Positions 56,403-64,000 of a stretch of DNA of 64,000 nt are shown one piece after another. Under the pieces are notes generated by a model. That model had not been told where the DNA came from and did not search any database. It saw only the letters and a list, made by a program, of their open reading frames with translations. The translations under genes and the position numbers were made by a program. This DNA is from JAJPKK01 sp963800215 (GTDB taxonomy: Bacteria > Pseudomonadota > Alphaproteobacteria > Rhizobiales > Xanthobacteraceae): the NCBI GenBank assembly GCA_963800215.1, contig CAWCZY010000010.1, forward strand, positions 124,001 through 188,000, read 5' to 3'. Each line of letters starts with the position of its first letter. The first letter of the stretch is position 1.

Positions 56403-57889
56403 TCACCCCTATCCACCTGATCAGGCTGCGGTTCGCTCGCGCGCGGGGGCTGCGAGAGCGTCGCGGATGGCGGCGAGTGCGGTGCGGCCCGCGAGGCGGC
56501 CGGTGGCGACTACGGAGCAGAGGTCGGCGTAGACGTTGGCACCCCATTCTGAGCGGAACCCGTTCGTCACTCTGCGGAAGATCACCGAAGGCCGCAGCGC
56601 CCGCTCGCTCTCGTTGTTGGTCGCCTCGACGTCGCGGCGCGTCAGGAACACCAGCAGCTTGTCGCTCGCCGTCACCGCGATGGTGGCACGCAGGTGGCTG
56701 CCCTCGACATCGGTCGGCTTGAGCTCCAGCAGGCGATCCAGCTCGCGGTCAAGGCGGCGCCGATGCGTTGCGATCGTGCTGTCGGCGAGATCGGGCCGCC
56801 GGTGCCCGACCGCGCAGGCATCCTTCAAGAACGCCTTGAACTGCGGTGCGAAGATCGTGTCGCCGTGATCGATCGCATACTGCGCATCACGGATCAGATG
56901 GGCGAGGCAGAACTGGTGCGCCTCGGCGTGTGTGCACTGCGCCGGCAGGCGATCCGACAGCCACACCTTCGGCCGTACGCCGGCGAGAAAGTGCGTCGGC
57001 ACGCACTTGCCGCGCGTCGGCACGATCACATGATAGACGGCGGTGGCGCAGCCGAACGTCCATTGCCAGTACGTCTTGCCCTTCACGCGCGCGCTGGTCT
57101 CGTCGCTGGCGATTACCTCGCTGGCGCGCACGGTGGCGGCGATCTGCTCCGCTGCCGCGCCGAACGGCTTGCCCATACGTGCCAGCATGTTGGAGATCGC
57201 ACCCTGGGAGATTGTCAGGCCGAACAGGCCTTCGCACAGCTCGGTCAGACGCTTGAAGCCGACCATCTGGCAGCCGTGCATATAGGCGACCGCAGCCTTT
57301 ATGCCGGGTCCGAACGGCGAGCCCTCGGGCATGTCGACCGGTGCCTGGGCGGTGACGCGCGCCTTGCAGCACGGGCACGTGGCGCGGAACAGATTGATCC
57401 GTGTTGTGATCGGCTTGATCGGCGGCAGATCGACGTGGTCCCAGGCCCTCGCGAGTTCCTGGCCTGCCTCTTCGAGCGCGGCGCCGCACGCGCAGCGCTC
57501 GGCGTAGATGTCGTGTGTCGCGTCCGGGTTCGCTGCGAGCGCTCGCGCCGCGCCCGGATGGCCTTTGCGGGCTTTCTTCACCCGCGTCGGCTCCGCGACG
57601 TTCCCCTTCTGACCGCGCGACGGCGGCAGCGAAGAGTTGTCCGGCGTCTTCGGCGGCTTGCCGTGCTTGGCCTCAAGCTCGGCGATGCGGGCCAGCAGCG
57701 CCTTGTTCTGCGCGAGCAGCTCGTTGACGCGCACCGTGAGCTCGCCGTTCTGCCGCAGCAGCTCCAGCACCAGCGGCTTCACATCGTCAGCGAGCGAATC
57801 AATCTTCTCAGGCGGCATGCGAGCTTGAATCAGCTCGCTCGGAAAATCTCAACGCGCTATACCCGAGTCAAACTGCCGCAGAGGGGTGA
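56403..57889 (-). mobile_element. IS66-family insertion sequence (ISBst12-like, single ORF), 1487 bp
   Basis: Ends TCACCCCT (56403-56410) and AGGGGTGA (57882-57889) are inverse complements and are bordered by the 8-bp direct repeat GTAATTAC. The only gene is a 465-residue IS66-type transposase; the TnpA/TnpB helpers of classical IS66 are absent, as in the ISBst12 group. The perfect target duplication and intact transposase suggest recent insertion. Confidence 0.93.
56421..57818 (-). CDS. IS66-family transposase
   Basis: 465 residues. An N-terminal leucine-zipper-like coil (LELLRQNGELTVRVNELLAQNKALLARIAELEAKH region, about 15-50) is followed by the typical PPKTPDNSSLPPSRGQK. A zinc-binding part has CACGAALEEAG and CPCCKA. 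The DDE core includes VIASDETSARVKGKTYWQW, the second Asp and a Glu in ATNNESERALRPSVIFRR. FCLAHLIRDAQYAID is also diagnostic. The frame is complete, so the element may be active. Confidence 0.95.
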   Translation of the reverse strand: MPPEKIDSLADDVKPLVLELLRQNGELTVRVNELLAQNKALLARIAELEAKHGKPPKTPDNSSLPPSRGQKGNVAEPTRVKKARKGHPGAARALAANPDATHDIYAERCACGAALEEAGQELARAWDHVDLPPIKPITTRINLFRATCPCCKARVTAQAPVDMPEGSPFGPGIKAAVAYMHGCQMVGFKRLTELCEGLFGLTISQGAISNMLARMGKPFGAAAEQIAATVRASEVIASDETSARVKGKTYWQWTFGCATAVYHVIVPTRGKCVPTHFLAGVRPKVWLSDRLPAQCTHAEAHQFCLAHLIRDAQYAIDHGDTIFAPQFKAFLKDACAVGHRRPDLADSTIATHRRRLDRELDRLLELKPTDVEGSHLRATIAVTASDKLLVFLTRRDVEATNNESERALRPSVIFRRVTNGFRSEWGANVYADLCSVVATGRLAGRTALAAIRDALAAPARERTAA

Positions 57890-57897
57890 GTAATTAC
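57890..57897. repeat. 8-bp target-site duplication, right copy
   Basis: GTAATTAC, identical to 56395-56402. Confidence 0.88.
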
Positions 57898-58219
57898 CCT
57901 GAATTTCCCTTTCCTGGTGTGCCCCATTGAATATGACTTCGGCTCCAAAAGTGCCCAAAGTTTTTGATCATCCCCATGGCGATACCCAATTCTCCGATCG
58001 GCAAAAAGGGACGAACGGCAAGCTACGCGTTGGCTGTATTCAACACACGGGGATACCCTTATCATTTTTCAATTCGATTGACCACCGTGCCGTCCGCGAG
58101 GGGCGCGGTCACCCAAGTGACATCAAAGGCGGCGCAACCAGCATCGCAGAAAATGCCTGCGCTGGGCGCGCCCGTTAGGTCTTCCATGCACCCCCACAAC
58201 CACACGGCTTAGCAGCGGA

Positions 58220-58723
58220 CTATTCACTTCGCAGCAGCCGATGCTCGCTTAGCGAGCCCTTCGTCGCGTCTGCGGTAAGCTGGATGGTCCTGAGGAGCGG
58301 CAGGTTCGACGGGACTGCCCCGCTCTGGGGAGAGGTATCCTTGAGTTCGTCGTAGATTTCGTGGATTAGCTCGCGCACCGTAACGAGGCGAGCGCCGCCG
58401 ATCGACCGCACCTTTCCACTTGCAAATTGCAGAACTAGGACCTGCTCCAGTTTGTCTGGAACGGGAAGGCCGCGAAACACCTCCTTGATGTAGCGCCGGC
58501 CACGATCGAACTTCGCCTTAAAATGAGGCTCTCGCTTCTCAGCCGATAAGGCGTCCAGTGAGCACTCTACGTGCAAAAGATGATTGGCTGGAAGTTGATC
58601 GCCACCACATCAAGCTCGCCCTCGAATCCTCCCTTGGCTCGTGCGCCAACTTGCACGGAGACGCGCACAAAGTAGCCTCTATATTCCAGGCCACTCCGCA
58701 ACAAGCTGTTCCAGGTGGTTCAT
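58220..58723 (-). CDS. PD-(D/E)XK-like nuclease-fold protein, unknown role (two frameshifts)
   Basis: About 167 residues after repair, start MNHLEQLVAEW (ATG 58723). The order RGYFVRVSVQVGARAKGG, FEGELDVVAINF and HVECSLDALS fits the restriction-endonuclease-like core: acidic ELD, then ExS in the next strand. The C-terminal half (RRYIKEVFRGLPVPDKLEQV, VTVRELIHEIYDELKD) is helical. Frames break near 58690 (one extra base) and near 58586 (probably one missing). Two breaks in 500 bases mean decay is possible here, though error is also plausible. A role in defence or DNA processing is inference from fold and location. Confidence 0.6.
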
Positions 58724-58833
58724 GCGACCTTCTTGCCCTTCTTGAAACACCATCGGGCTCGACCGGCGGTGCCCAGACTTATCTGCCCTGATCCAAATGC
58801 CGGGGCCTTCACGCGGTCATTGCAATCGTCAAA

Positions 58834-60238
58834 TCAGCGTTTTGTGCGGACGACGCGTGATCGAACGGGGGGCGGTGAGGAGGGTCTCTGCGGCGCTTCG
58901 GCAGATGCCTCTTTCAACAGCTTGGGCACGTCCGTGGTCTTGATGAGCACTGTATCGAGGTCTTCAATCGGCCAAGACAGGAATTTGGTGCGGGCCATGC
59001 GTTCGATCGTAGACCGGTTGTCGAGAAACTTCTGGATGCGCCCGTCCTGGCTCGAACCGTTGGCCCCGAAGTCGATCGGCAAGCGCTTCGCGGCTGATGG
59101 CACACGTAACCGGATTACCGAGCGTTTCACCCGCAAACATTACGATATCTCGCTTGAAATCGTAGTGTGCGGGCGGATTGCTGAATGTCAGGTCGAGCCC
59201 CGGGAACATCGCGCGTCGCCCGTCTATGACCTTGATCAGCAAGTCGCGACTCTTCGGCGCGAGTTGAGTTACGGCCTCGGCAAGCAATTGACGCCACGTT
59301 TGACCGCGATTGTATGCCTCTTCCCAAGCGAGCTTCAATTCGTGCGGTCGCCTGTGTGCCAAGGCCTCCAGCAGCGCTTCGGCCTGTCGAAGGTCCTTGT
59401 CCCGCTTGGCAAGTCCTTCGGGGCGGCGCCTCGACACTATCAACTTGTGGACAGCGTACCGCTCGGGTGCCGGGACGTGAACGTACATGCCGGCGTTGTG
59501 CAAAATCACTGCTGGCGCGGGTTCGTAAATGAGGTAATCCAGGAACCGCAACGGTTGCGCGTCCGTCCGAAGAGCCGGAAGTGCTTGAGGTTGGTCCGAG
59601 TCGGGTCCCTCATTGGGTGTAAGAAAGTCAACCCGCAATCCGCCTTTAGCGACATAGCTGGCCACTCGCCGGCCATCACGAATGTGAGGAACGGGACGGA
59701 ATGTTTTGTCGACCTCCTTCAAAACGTCGAGCACGGGCGGCGTTTGATCCTCGATCGCGACCGAGACATTCTTGAACTGTGCGATGTCGATATCGCCGGT
59801 CTGGAGAGTTGAGATGGGGAGCCTGACGCCGAGCATGGCCGGATAGGCTTGATACGCCACCGTACCGACGAGAACGCTGCGAAGGCGAAAAACGCCGGCC
59901 TTGGCGAGAGCAGCTATGGCTTCGCCTATCTCATGAATGGGGCGCGGAAGTCCGAATGAACGCACAAGGGTGGATACAAGGGCGCGACGTTCGCGTTCGT
60001 CGTTCCTCGCTTGCTGGTGGTGTACGATCTGCTCCAACAATTCGGGAGTTTCTGGACCAACGTACCTCTGTTGACGTGCCTCGCCGGCCCGCACTTGGAA
60101 ATACCAGTAGCGACGCCCCTTGACGGTCTTGGGTACGAAGGTCCCATCTTCGGGAAATGCTTCGCTGAACGCTGCTCCTGCGCAACGCTCCAGGAGTTCG
60201 GCGTAGGTCGTTTGGATCACCAGCTGAGGAGCCGGCAT
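58834..60238 (-). CDS. GSU2403-type nucleotidyltransferase-fold protein (one frameshift)
   Basis: About 467 residues after repair. The N-terminal 130 residues include the substrate-like DGTFVPKTVKGRRYWYFQ and RYVGPETPELLEQI. The nucleotidyltransferase core then reads VLVGTVAYQAYPAMLGVRLP and TGDIDIAQF (GS/GT plus DxD), with RVDFLTPNEG as third acidic strand: the NTP_transf_8/GSU2403 pattern. YAVHKLIVSRRR follows. The C-terminal part shifts frame near 59075 (ALADFGANGSSQDG after repair). ATG 60238 has GGAG seven bases upstream. Two palindromes overlap its promoter, so it is probably repressed by an unlinked or self-encoded regulator. May act as a toxin or RNA modifier; unproven. Confidence 0.78.
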
Positions 60239-60251
60239 CTTGCTTCTCCAA

Positions 60252-60279
60252 TTATACTCATTTCGCAATGTGAGTATAA
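60252..60279. promoter_or_regulatory. palindromic operator 1 (TTATACTCA-N10-TGAGTATAA)
   Basis: Perfect 9-bp arms TTATACTCA (60252-60260) and TGAGTATAA (60271-60279). It is 13 bases before the nucleotidyltransferase ATG, over the ribosome-site side of the leader. On the minus strand its ends also read TTATAC-N17-TATAAT, so it could be a weak second promoter. Confidence 0.8.
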
Positions 60280-60306
60280 CAAGAACGCGCGCAGGCCGCA
60301 ACCGAA

Positions 60307-60335
60307 ATTATACTCAACCCGCGATCTGAGTATAA
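60307..60335 (-). promoter_or_regulatory. promoter with -35 TTATAC and -10 TATAAT, N17 spacing
   Basis: Minus strand: TTATAC at 60335-60330, 17-base spacer, TATAAT at 60312-60307. Transcription would begin near 60300 and reach the ATG at 60238 with a 60-base leader containing GGAG. The whole promoter is covered by palindrome 2. Confidence 0.65.
60308..60335. promoter_or_regulatory. palindromic operator 2 (TTATACTCA-N10-TGAGTATAA)
   Basis: The same 9-bp arms as operator 1 (60308-60316 and 60327-60335) with a different 10-base centre. The two 28-bp palindromes are separated by exactly 28 bases, giving a 56-base centre-to-centre distance, which suggests cooperative binding by a dimeric regulator. 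Confidence 0.8.
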
Positions 60336-60638
60336 CGGCCAAGCGGAATCCAGAGCGTTCAGGTGTTCAACTGCAATGTGGCGCTTAGAGATTGCCAGAT
60401 ACCATTCGCGGGACTGGCGCTCTCGACTTTGGGCCGCCGACAGTCGAAACGCGCCGACGAGCCCCGCAAAAGTGCCCGGTTTTGCAGGTTTCCCCATCGA
60501 CCGCTCCGCCGATTAGCCGTTATTCGACCCCGTCATCGAGCACTTGCCAGTCAAGACCATGCTGGAAGATGGAAACCAGCCCAAATATATGCAACTGGCA
60601 ATGCACTCGCGAAGAAATTCAATGAATTCAGGTGATCC
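60336..60638. other. intergenic, nothing recognised
   Basis: About 300 bases between the operator pair and the cupin gene. No gene or RNA stands out; the right part should hold the cupin promoter. Confidence 0.45.
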
Positions 60639-61025
60639 ATGCCGATGAACAAGCCGCATCTCGAATTTCATCCCGTCGACATGAGCGACGGCTGGCATAC
60701 GCCGGCCGGCTATCCCGCCGGGATCAAGCAGAAGATCCTGGCGAGCGATCTCGACGAGACCCGGAAGATGGGCAGCCGCTCGCGTCTGCTCAAGTTCGAT
60801 CCCGGCGTCTACACCACCGCGCCGTTCGTCCATGACCACTGGGAGGAGGTCTACCTGATGTCCGGCGACCTCATTGTCGGCAACGATGCGCAAGGCAAGG
60901 GCGGCGAGCCGTTCGCGGCGCCGACCTATGCGTGCCGCCCGCCCGGCGTCCATCACGGGCCGTTCAAGTCGGAACAGGGCTGCATGCTGTTCGAAATGCA
61001 TTACTACGACGAGAGCAAGAAGTAG
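60639..61025 (+). CDS. cupin-domain protein
   Basis: 128-residue single cupin. The first motif region is FVHDHWEEVYLMSGDLIVG (His, His, Glu) and the second PPGVHHGPFKSEQGCMLFEMHYY. Metal-binding residues appear kept, so it may be a small dioxygenase, isomerase or sensor of the ChrR-like type. It lies 70 bases before an amidase in the same direction and may help degrade the same compound. ATG 60639 (MPMNKPHLEF); the second ATG two codons on is equally possible. Confidence 0.82.
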   Translation: MPMNKPHLEFHPVDMSDGWHTPAGYPAGIKQKILASDLDETRKMGSRSRLLKFDPGVYTTAPFVHDHWEEVYLMSGDLIVGNDAQGKGGEPFAAPTYACRPPGVHHGPFKSEQGCMLFEMHYYDESKK

Positions 61026-61035
61026 GCGCCTCTTC

Positions 61036-61059
61036 TCCCTCCCCGAAAACGGGGAGGGA
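61036..61059. repeat. short CT/GA hairpin
   Basis: TCCCTCCCC (61036-61044) and GGGGAGGGA (61051-61059) with a 6-base loop just after the cupin stop. It has the same flavour as the other CTCCC repeats; no T-tract on the plus strand. Confidence 0.6.
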
Positions 61060-61096
61060 AAAGTAAGCCCCGAAACAATCTGCGAGGTCTCCTGCC

Positions 61097-62449
61097 ATGA
61101 ATGCCTCCGACGCGACGCGCCCGGTGCTGCGGCCCTATCTTCCGGCCACCGCGGGCTTCGCCGCGGGCAAGGACTCCCCGCGCGAATTCCTCGAGCGCTG
61201 CCTCGTTGCGCTCGAGGCCTGGGAGCCGCGGATCGGCGCGTTCGTCACGCTCAATCTGCCCGAGGCCCGTGCCAGCGCGGACCGGTCGACAGCGCGCTGG
61301 CGCGCCGGCAACCCACTCTCGCCCATCGACGGCATGCCGCTCGGCATCAAGGACATCATCGAAACCATCGACATGCCGACGCAGAACGGCTCGCCGCTGT
61401 TTGCCGGCTTTCGCAGCGAGCGCGATGCCGCGAGCGTCGCCGCGCTGCGCGAGGCCGGCGGGGTGATCGTCGGCAAGACCGTGACCACCGAGTTCGCGGC
61501 GACCGAGCCGCGCGGCACCCGCAACCCATGGGATCCCTCCCGCACCCCCGGCGGCTCCAGCAGCGGCTCGGCGGCGGCGGTCGGCGCCGGCGTGATCCCG
61601 GTGGGGCTCGGCACCCAGGTGATCGGCTCGACGCTGCGTCCGGCGAGCTTCTGTGGCTGCTACGGCTTCAAGCCGACGGTCGGCGCGCTCAACCGCGGCG
61701 GCAGCTATGATGGGCTCAGCCAGAGCGCCACCGGCATGATCGCCGCGAGCCTGCCGGAGGCTTGGCAGGTCGCCTACGAGATCGTCAAGCGCACCGGCGG
61801 CGATCCCGGCTTTCCCGGCCTCTATGGCCCGGCGACCCCGCCGGCGCCGGCGCGTCCGCGCCAGCTCGCCTTGCTCGAAACCGACGGCTGGGCGGACGCC
61901 TCGCCGGGCGCGCGAAAGGCGCTGGACGATGCGCTGGCGCGCCTGACGCAGGCGGGCATCGCCATCGCGACCCGCTACGATCACGCCGATATCGCAGCGG
62001 CGGAAACCGCCATCCACGGCGCCCGCGAGCTCTCCTTCGACATCAACGCCTGGGAATCGCGCTGGCCGATCAACACCTACAGTGCGCGTGATGCTTCCAA
62101 GCTCAGCAAGGCGATGCGCGACCGCCTGGTGCAGGCGGAGGCGATGACCGTCGAGGATTACCGGGGAATGCTGACCGAGCGGCAGAGGCGGCGCTGCGTC
62201 TATGACGCGCTGGCGCCGGAATTCGATGCCTGCATCACGCTGGCGGCCACCGGCGCCGCGCCGGTGGGCCTGCATTCCACCGGCAATCCGGTGTTCGTGG
62301 TTCCGGCCTCGATGCTCGGCATCCCCGCGATCTCGCTCCCGGTGCTCGCCGATGGAGGCCTGCCGCTCGGGCTTCAGCTGATGGGTTTCGCCGATCGCGA
62401 CGCCGCGCTGTTTTCGTGCGCCGGCGGCGTGCTGGCCTTGCTCAAGTGA
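61097..62449 (+). CDS. amidase-signature hydrolase
   Basis: 450-residue amidase-signature enzyme. Lys in MPLGIKDIIETIDMPTQNGS, cis-Ser in RTPGGSSSGSAAAVGAG and the nucleophile in GTQVIGSTLRPASFCG, where the common GTDTGGS is GTQVIGS, a variant seen in non-GatA amidases. FKPTVGALNRGG and SLPVLADGGLPLGLQLMG complete it. Intact frame. Start ATG 61097. It is only distantly related to the amidase at 53.6 kb. Substrate unknown. Confidence 0.92.
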   Translation: MNASDATRPVLRPYLPATAGFAAGKDSPREFLERCLVALEAWEPRIGAFVTLNLPEARASADRSTARWRAGNPLSPIDGMPLGIKDIIETIDMPTQNGSPLFAGFRSERDAASVAALREAGGVIVGKTVTTEFAATEPRGTRNPWDPSRTPGGSSSGSAAAVGAGVIPVGLGTQVIGSTLRPASFCGCYGFKPTVGALNRGGSYDGLSQSATGMIAASLPEAWQVAYEIVKRTGGDPGFPGLYGPATPPAPARPRQLALLETDGWADASPGARKALDDALARLTQAGIAIATRYDHADIAAAETAIHGARELSFDINAWESRWPINTYSARDASKLSKAMRDRLVQAEAMTVEDYRGMLTERQRRRCVYDALAPEFDACITLAATGAAPVGLHSTGNPVFVVPASMLGIPAISLPVLADGGLPLGLQLMGFADRDAALFSCAGGVLALLK

Positions 62450-62535
62450 GGTATCAACCTACCCCCAACGGTACGGCCAGCCGGGAGAAAGTCTACTTTG
62501 CATGGGGTTGTTTTCAAGAAAATGTTGGCGCGTCG

Positions 62536-62742
62536 CTATCGAGGCGCCGTCCATGACAGGCAAACGCGATCGGAGTTCCACCAGCCCTGCTTATCGCACG
62601 GCACCGGAGCCGGGTCCGCAATGGGTGCCCGCACGGAGGAAGGGCTCCAGCGTTCGGCGACGTAAGCGGGTTGGATCAGCGCCACCAGCGTACCGGCAAC
62701 GGCCACGGCGAAAACCGGAAATACGAGGCGTTTGAAGGACAT
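62536..62742 (-). CDS. small secreted protein, unknown function
   Basis: 68 residues, ATG 62742. A signal segment (LVFPVFAVAVAGTLVALI) is followed by a short mature part with two Cys: VPCDKQGWWNSDRVCLSWTAPR region at the C-terminus, probably one disulfide in the periplasm. I have seen similar tiny exported proteins annotated as hypothetical in Rhizobiales. Divergent from the MFS gene. Confidence 0.65.
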   Translation of the reverse strand: MSFKRLVFPVFAVAVAGTLVALIQPAYVAERWSPSSVRAPIADPAPVPCDKQGWWNSDRVCLSWTAPR

Positions 62743-62868
62743 TTGAACCCCCCGTCCAGAAGTTGTCCTTCGGTAGTAGCAGTGCCCCATCCGATGGTTC
62801 GAAGCGTGAGCTACATTTTTAATTGCTGATCCAATCCGGCTCCCCCGGGAGCTTTCCCAGGAGGGCCA

Positions 62869-64000
62869 ATGTCGCGCGATTCCGGGCTGGTTCTGGCTGC
62901 CTGTTGCCTGGCGATGCTGGCAGTCGGCGAGAACAGCACGGCGATCATGGCGGCGCTGCCCGCGATGACGAGCAGCCTCGACCTGGCGCCAGCGACGGTC
63001 GAATGGGTCGTCAACGCCTACCTGCTGGCATCGGCGGTGTTCATCATCCTGGGCGGCGAAGCGGCGGACCAGTTCGGGGCGCGCCGTTCCTCGGCCGCCG
63101 GGATCGCACTGTTTGCCCTTGCCTCGCTGATCATCGCCGTCGCCGACAATGCCGCCGCGGTGGTCGGCGCCCGAGCGCTGCAAGGGTTCGGCGCCGCCTT
63201 CGCCGTTGCGGGCACGCTCGCCGCCGTGACCGAGGCGGCCCCGGATTCGGACCGCGCCCGGGCGATCAGTGCCTGGACCGGCTTCCTGATGCTCGGCTTC
63301 AGCATCGGGCCGCTGGTGGGCGGAGCGGTGACCCACTACGCCGGCTGGCGCGTCATTTTCTGGCTGAATGTTGTCGCCATGCTCCCGGCGGCGATGGCGC
63401 TCTGGCTCTGTCCGGGAACCGGGGGCGGGCAGAGGCGCCCCATCGACTGGCTCGGGCTCGGCCTGCTCGCCGTTTTCATGGTGACGCTCATCTCCGGGCT
63501 GCACGCATTGCCCGCCGTCCGTTCCGATCCGAAGGCTGCGATCGGTCCGCTCGGACTGGCAACGGTCGCCTTCGCCGCGCTGGTTTGGGCGGAGACGCGC
63601 CATCATCGGCCGCTGCTCGACTTCGGGCTGTTCGGCAACCGGAACTTTGCGCTCGCTTGCGCGCTGGTGTTTCTCCTCATGTTCGACATCATGAACATCC
63701 TTCTCTACTACAACCTGTTCGCGCAGGCGCCGGATGGGCTGGCCATGACTCCCATTGCGGCCGGCCTCTCGCTCATGCCCCTCTCGGCCGCCTTCTTCGG
63801 GTTTGCCCGGGTGGCGCCCTGGCTCGCGGTCAAGGCCGGAACGATGAGGATGATGGTGGGCGGGTCGCTGCTGCTCGCGGTGGGCTGCGCCGTTGCCTGG
63901 GCGGCTGTCGAAAGCGCCGGGTTCACCGTGCTGATGCTCGGCCTGTTCGCGGCGGGAGCCGGCATCGCGCTGCCCTACGCTTCGACGCCGCGGATCGGCC
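62869..64000 (+). CDS. MFS transporter, DHA2/EmrB-like, 3' partial
   Basis: Inner-membrane efflux-type MFS protein; 377 residues visible, and the frame is open at the right edge. ATG 62869 with GAGG six bases upstream. First helix LAVGENSTAIMAALPAM is a variant of the DHA2 LDxTIVNVALP motif; motif A is EAADQFGARRSSAAG; motif C-like FSIGPLVGGAVTHYAGWRVIF. About 14 helices are expected. No adaptor gene is next to it within the window. Confidence 0.9.
   Translation, partial: MSRDSGLVLAACCLAMLAVGENSTAIMAALPAMTSSLDLAPATVEWVVNAYLLASAVFIILGGEAADQFGARRSSAAGIALFALASLIIAVADNAAAVVGARALQGFGAAFAVAGTLAAVTEAAPDSDRARAISAWTGFLMLGFSIGPLVGGAVTHYAGWRVIFWLNVVAMLPAAMALWLCPGTGGGQRRPIDWLGLGLLAVFMVTLISGLHALPAVRSDPKAAIGPLGLATVAFAALVWAETRHHRPLLDFGLFGNRNFALACALVFLLMFDIMNILLYYNLFAQAPDGLAMTPIAAGLSLMPLSAAFFGFARVAPWLAVKAGTMRMMVGGSLLLAVGCAVAWAAVESAGFTVLMLGLFAAGAGIALPYASTPRIG

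Larger units (their letters stand above)
55855..57958 (-). pseudogene. GIY-YIG nuclease-like gene split by an IS66-type element
   Basis: Removing the element and one 8-bp target copy (join 57958-57890 to 56394-55855) restores one frame of 202 residues: a TTG start at 57958, then GAHQEREIQGNYNSGHLSRF, the GIY-YIG-like core IYILYDRNREVVYLGQTGG, RLKAHTRDHLRDRWEYFSWFG, and an acidic tail (EEYLQFVEEEEDQ). GIY-YIG domains cleave DNA. As it stands the gene is inactivated after codon 23. The start is uncertain because a stop lies just upstream. Composition is AT-rich compared with neighbours. Confidence 0.75.

Noticed and set aside
56403..57889. Classical three-gene IS66 element
   Set aside because: Only the large transposase gene fits between the mapped ends; there is no room for the two helper genes.
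60252..60335. Possible start of a CRISPR array
   Set aside because: Only two units, and each is itself a palindrome placed on a promoter; operators explain them better.

Overview
The window is high-GC alphaproteobacterial chromosome. Gene content and style point to Hyphomicrobiales (Rhizobiales), close to the Bradyrhizobiaceae/Xanthobacteraceae. The signs are an ornithine decarboxylase beside homospermidine synthase, a glnK-amtB cluster with duplicated PII, TTT-type solute-binding proteins, and the palindromic intergenic repeats common in that group. No rRNA, tRNA or CRISPR array was seen. The assignment below family level is inference.

Layout. 0-8.4 kb is core: YggS (cut by the left edge), a YkuD-type L,D-transpeptidase, an OmpR-type response regulator, a lone cyclic-nucleotide-binding protein, exonuclease III, LolA, FtsK and a DapC-like aminotransferase. 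8.7-15.3 kb is a looser, partly accessory stretch: an exported lactonase-like metallo-hydrolase, a cytochrome P460-like protein, a patatin phospholipase and an EmrAB-type efflux pair. 15.6-30.7 kb returns to metabolism: amtB with two PII genes and a candidate sigma-54 promoter, TesB, a cytochrome c', a UbiH-like hydroxylase, homospermidine synthase plus decarboxylase, an M3 peptidase, a three-part protein ending in a gamma-glutamylcyclotransferase domain, a ParDE module and a sterol-desaturase-family protein. 30.8-36.1 kb holds a gamma-glutamyltransferase homologue, a 2-hydroxyacid dehydrogenase and a NitT/TauT-type ABC importer lacking its binding protein.

36.3-41.1 kb is an AT-richer insert. 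Its first part is a tightly overlapped three-gene operon: a HEPN-like protein, a ParA-like ATPase with a KGGVGR Walker A, and a second P-loop ATPase. This is the best candidate for an undescribed (probably defence) system. Its second part is a papain-like protease and an unknown partner. A decayed copy of the DUF4188 gene tail separates the two parts. 41.2-55.9 kb is again catabolic or core: DUF4188, a cNMP-thioredoxin-reductase fusion, TMEM175-like protein, the ABC binding protein, UbiD, TTT binding protein, a molybdopterin dehydrogenase, Idi, a methyltransferase, PyrD, an amidase and a DUF2848 protein.

55.9-60.3 kb is a second accessory patch. A GIY-YIG nuclease gene is split by an IS66-type element with a clean 8-bp target duplication. 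A PD-(D/E)XK-like gene follows, then a GSU2403-type nucleotidyltransferase preceded by two identical-arm palindromes that coincide with its promoter. 60.6-64 kb carries a cupin, an amidase, a small secreted protein and an MFS transporter cut by the right edge.

Many conserved genes carry single-base frameshifts (xth, ftsK, ubiH, hss, the decarboxylase, the M3 peptidase, the molybdopterin dehydrogenase and others). Because essential genes are affected and most look like one extra base, sequencing or assembly error is the likely cause. These are listed as CDS with the break position given.
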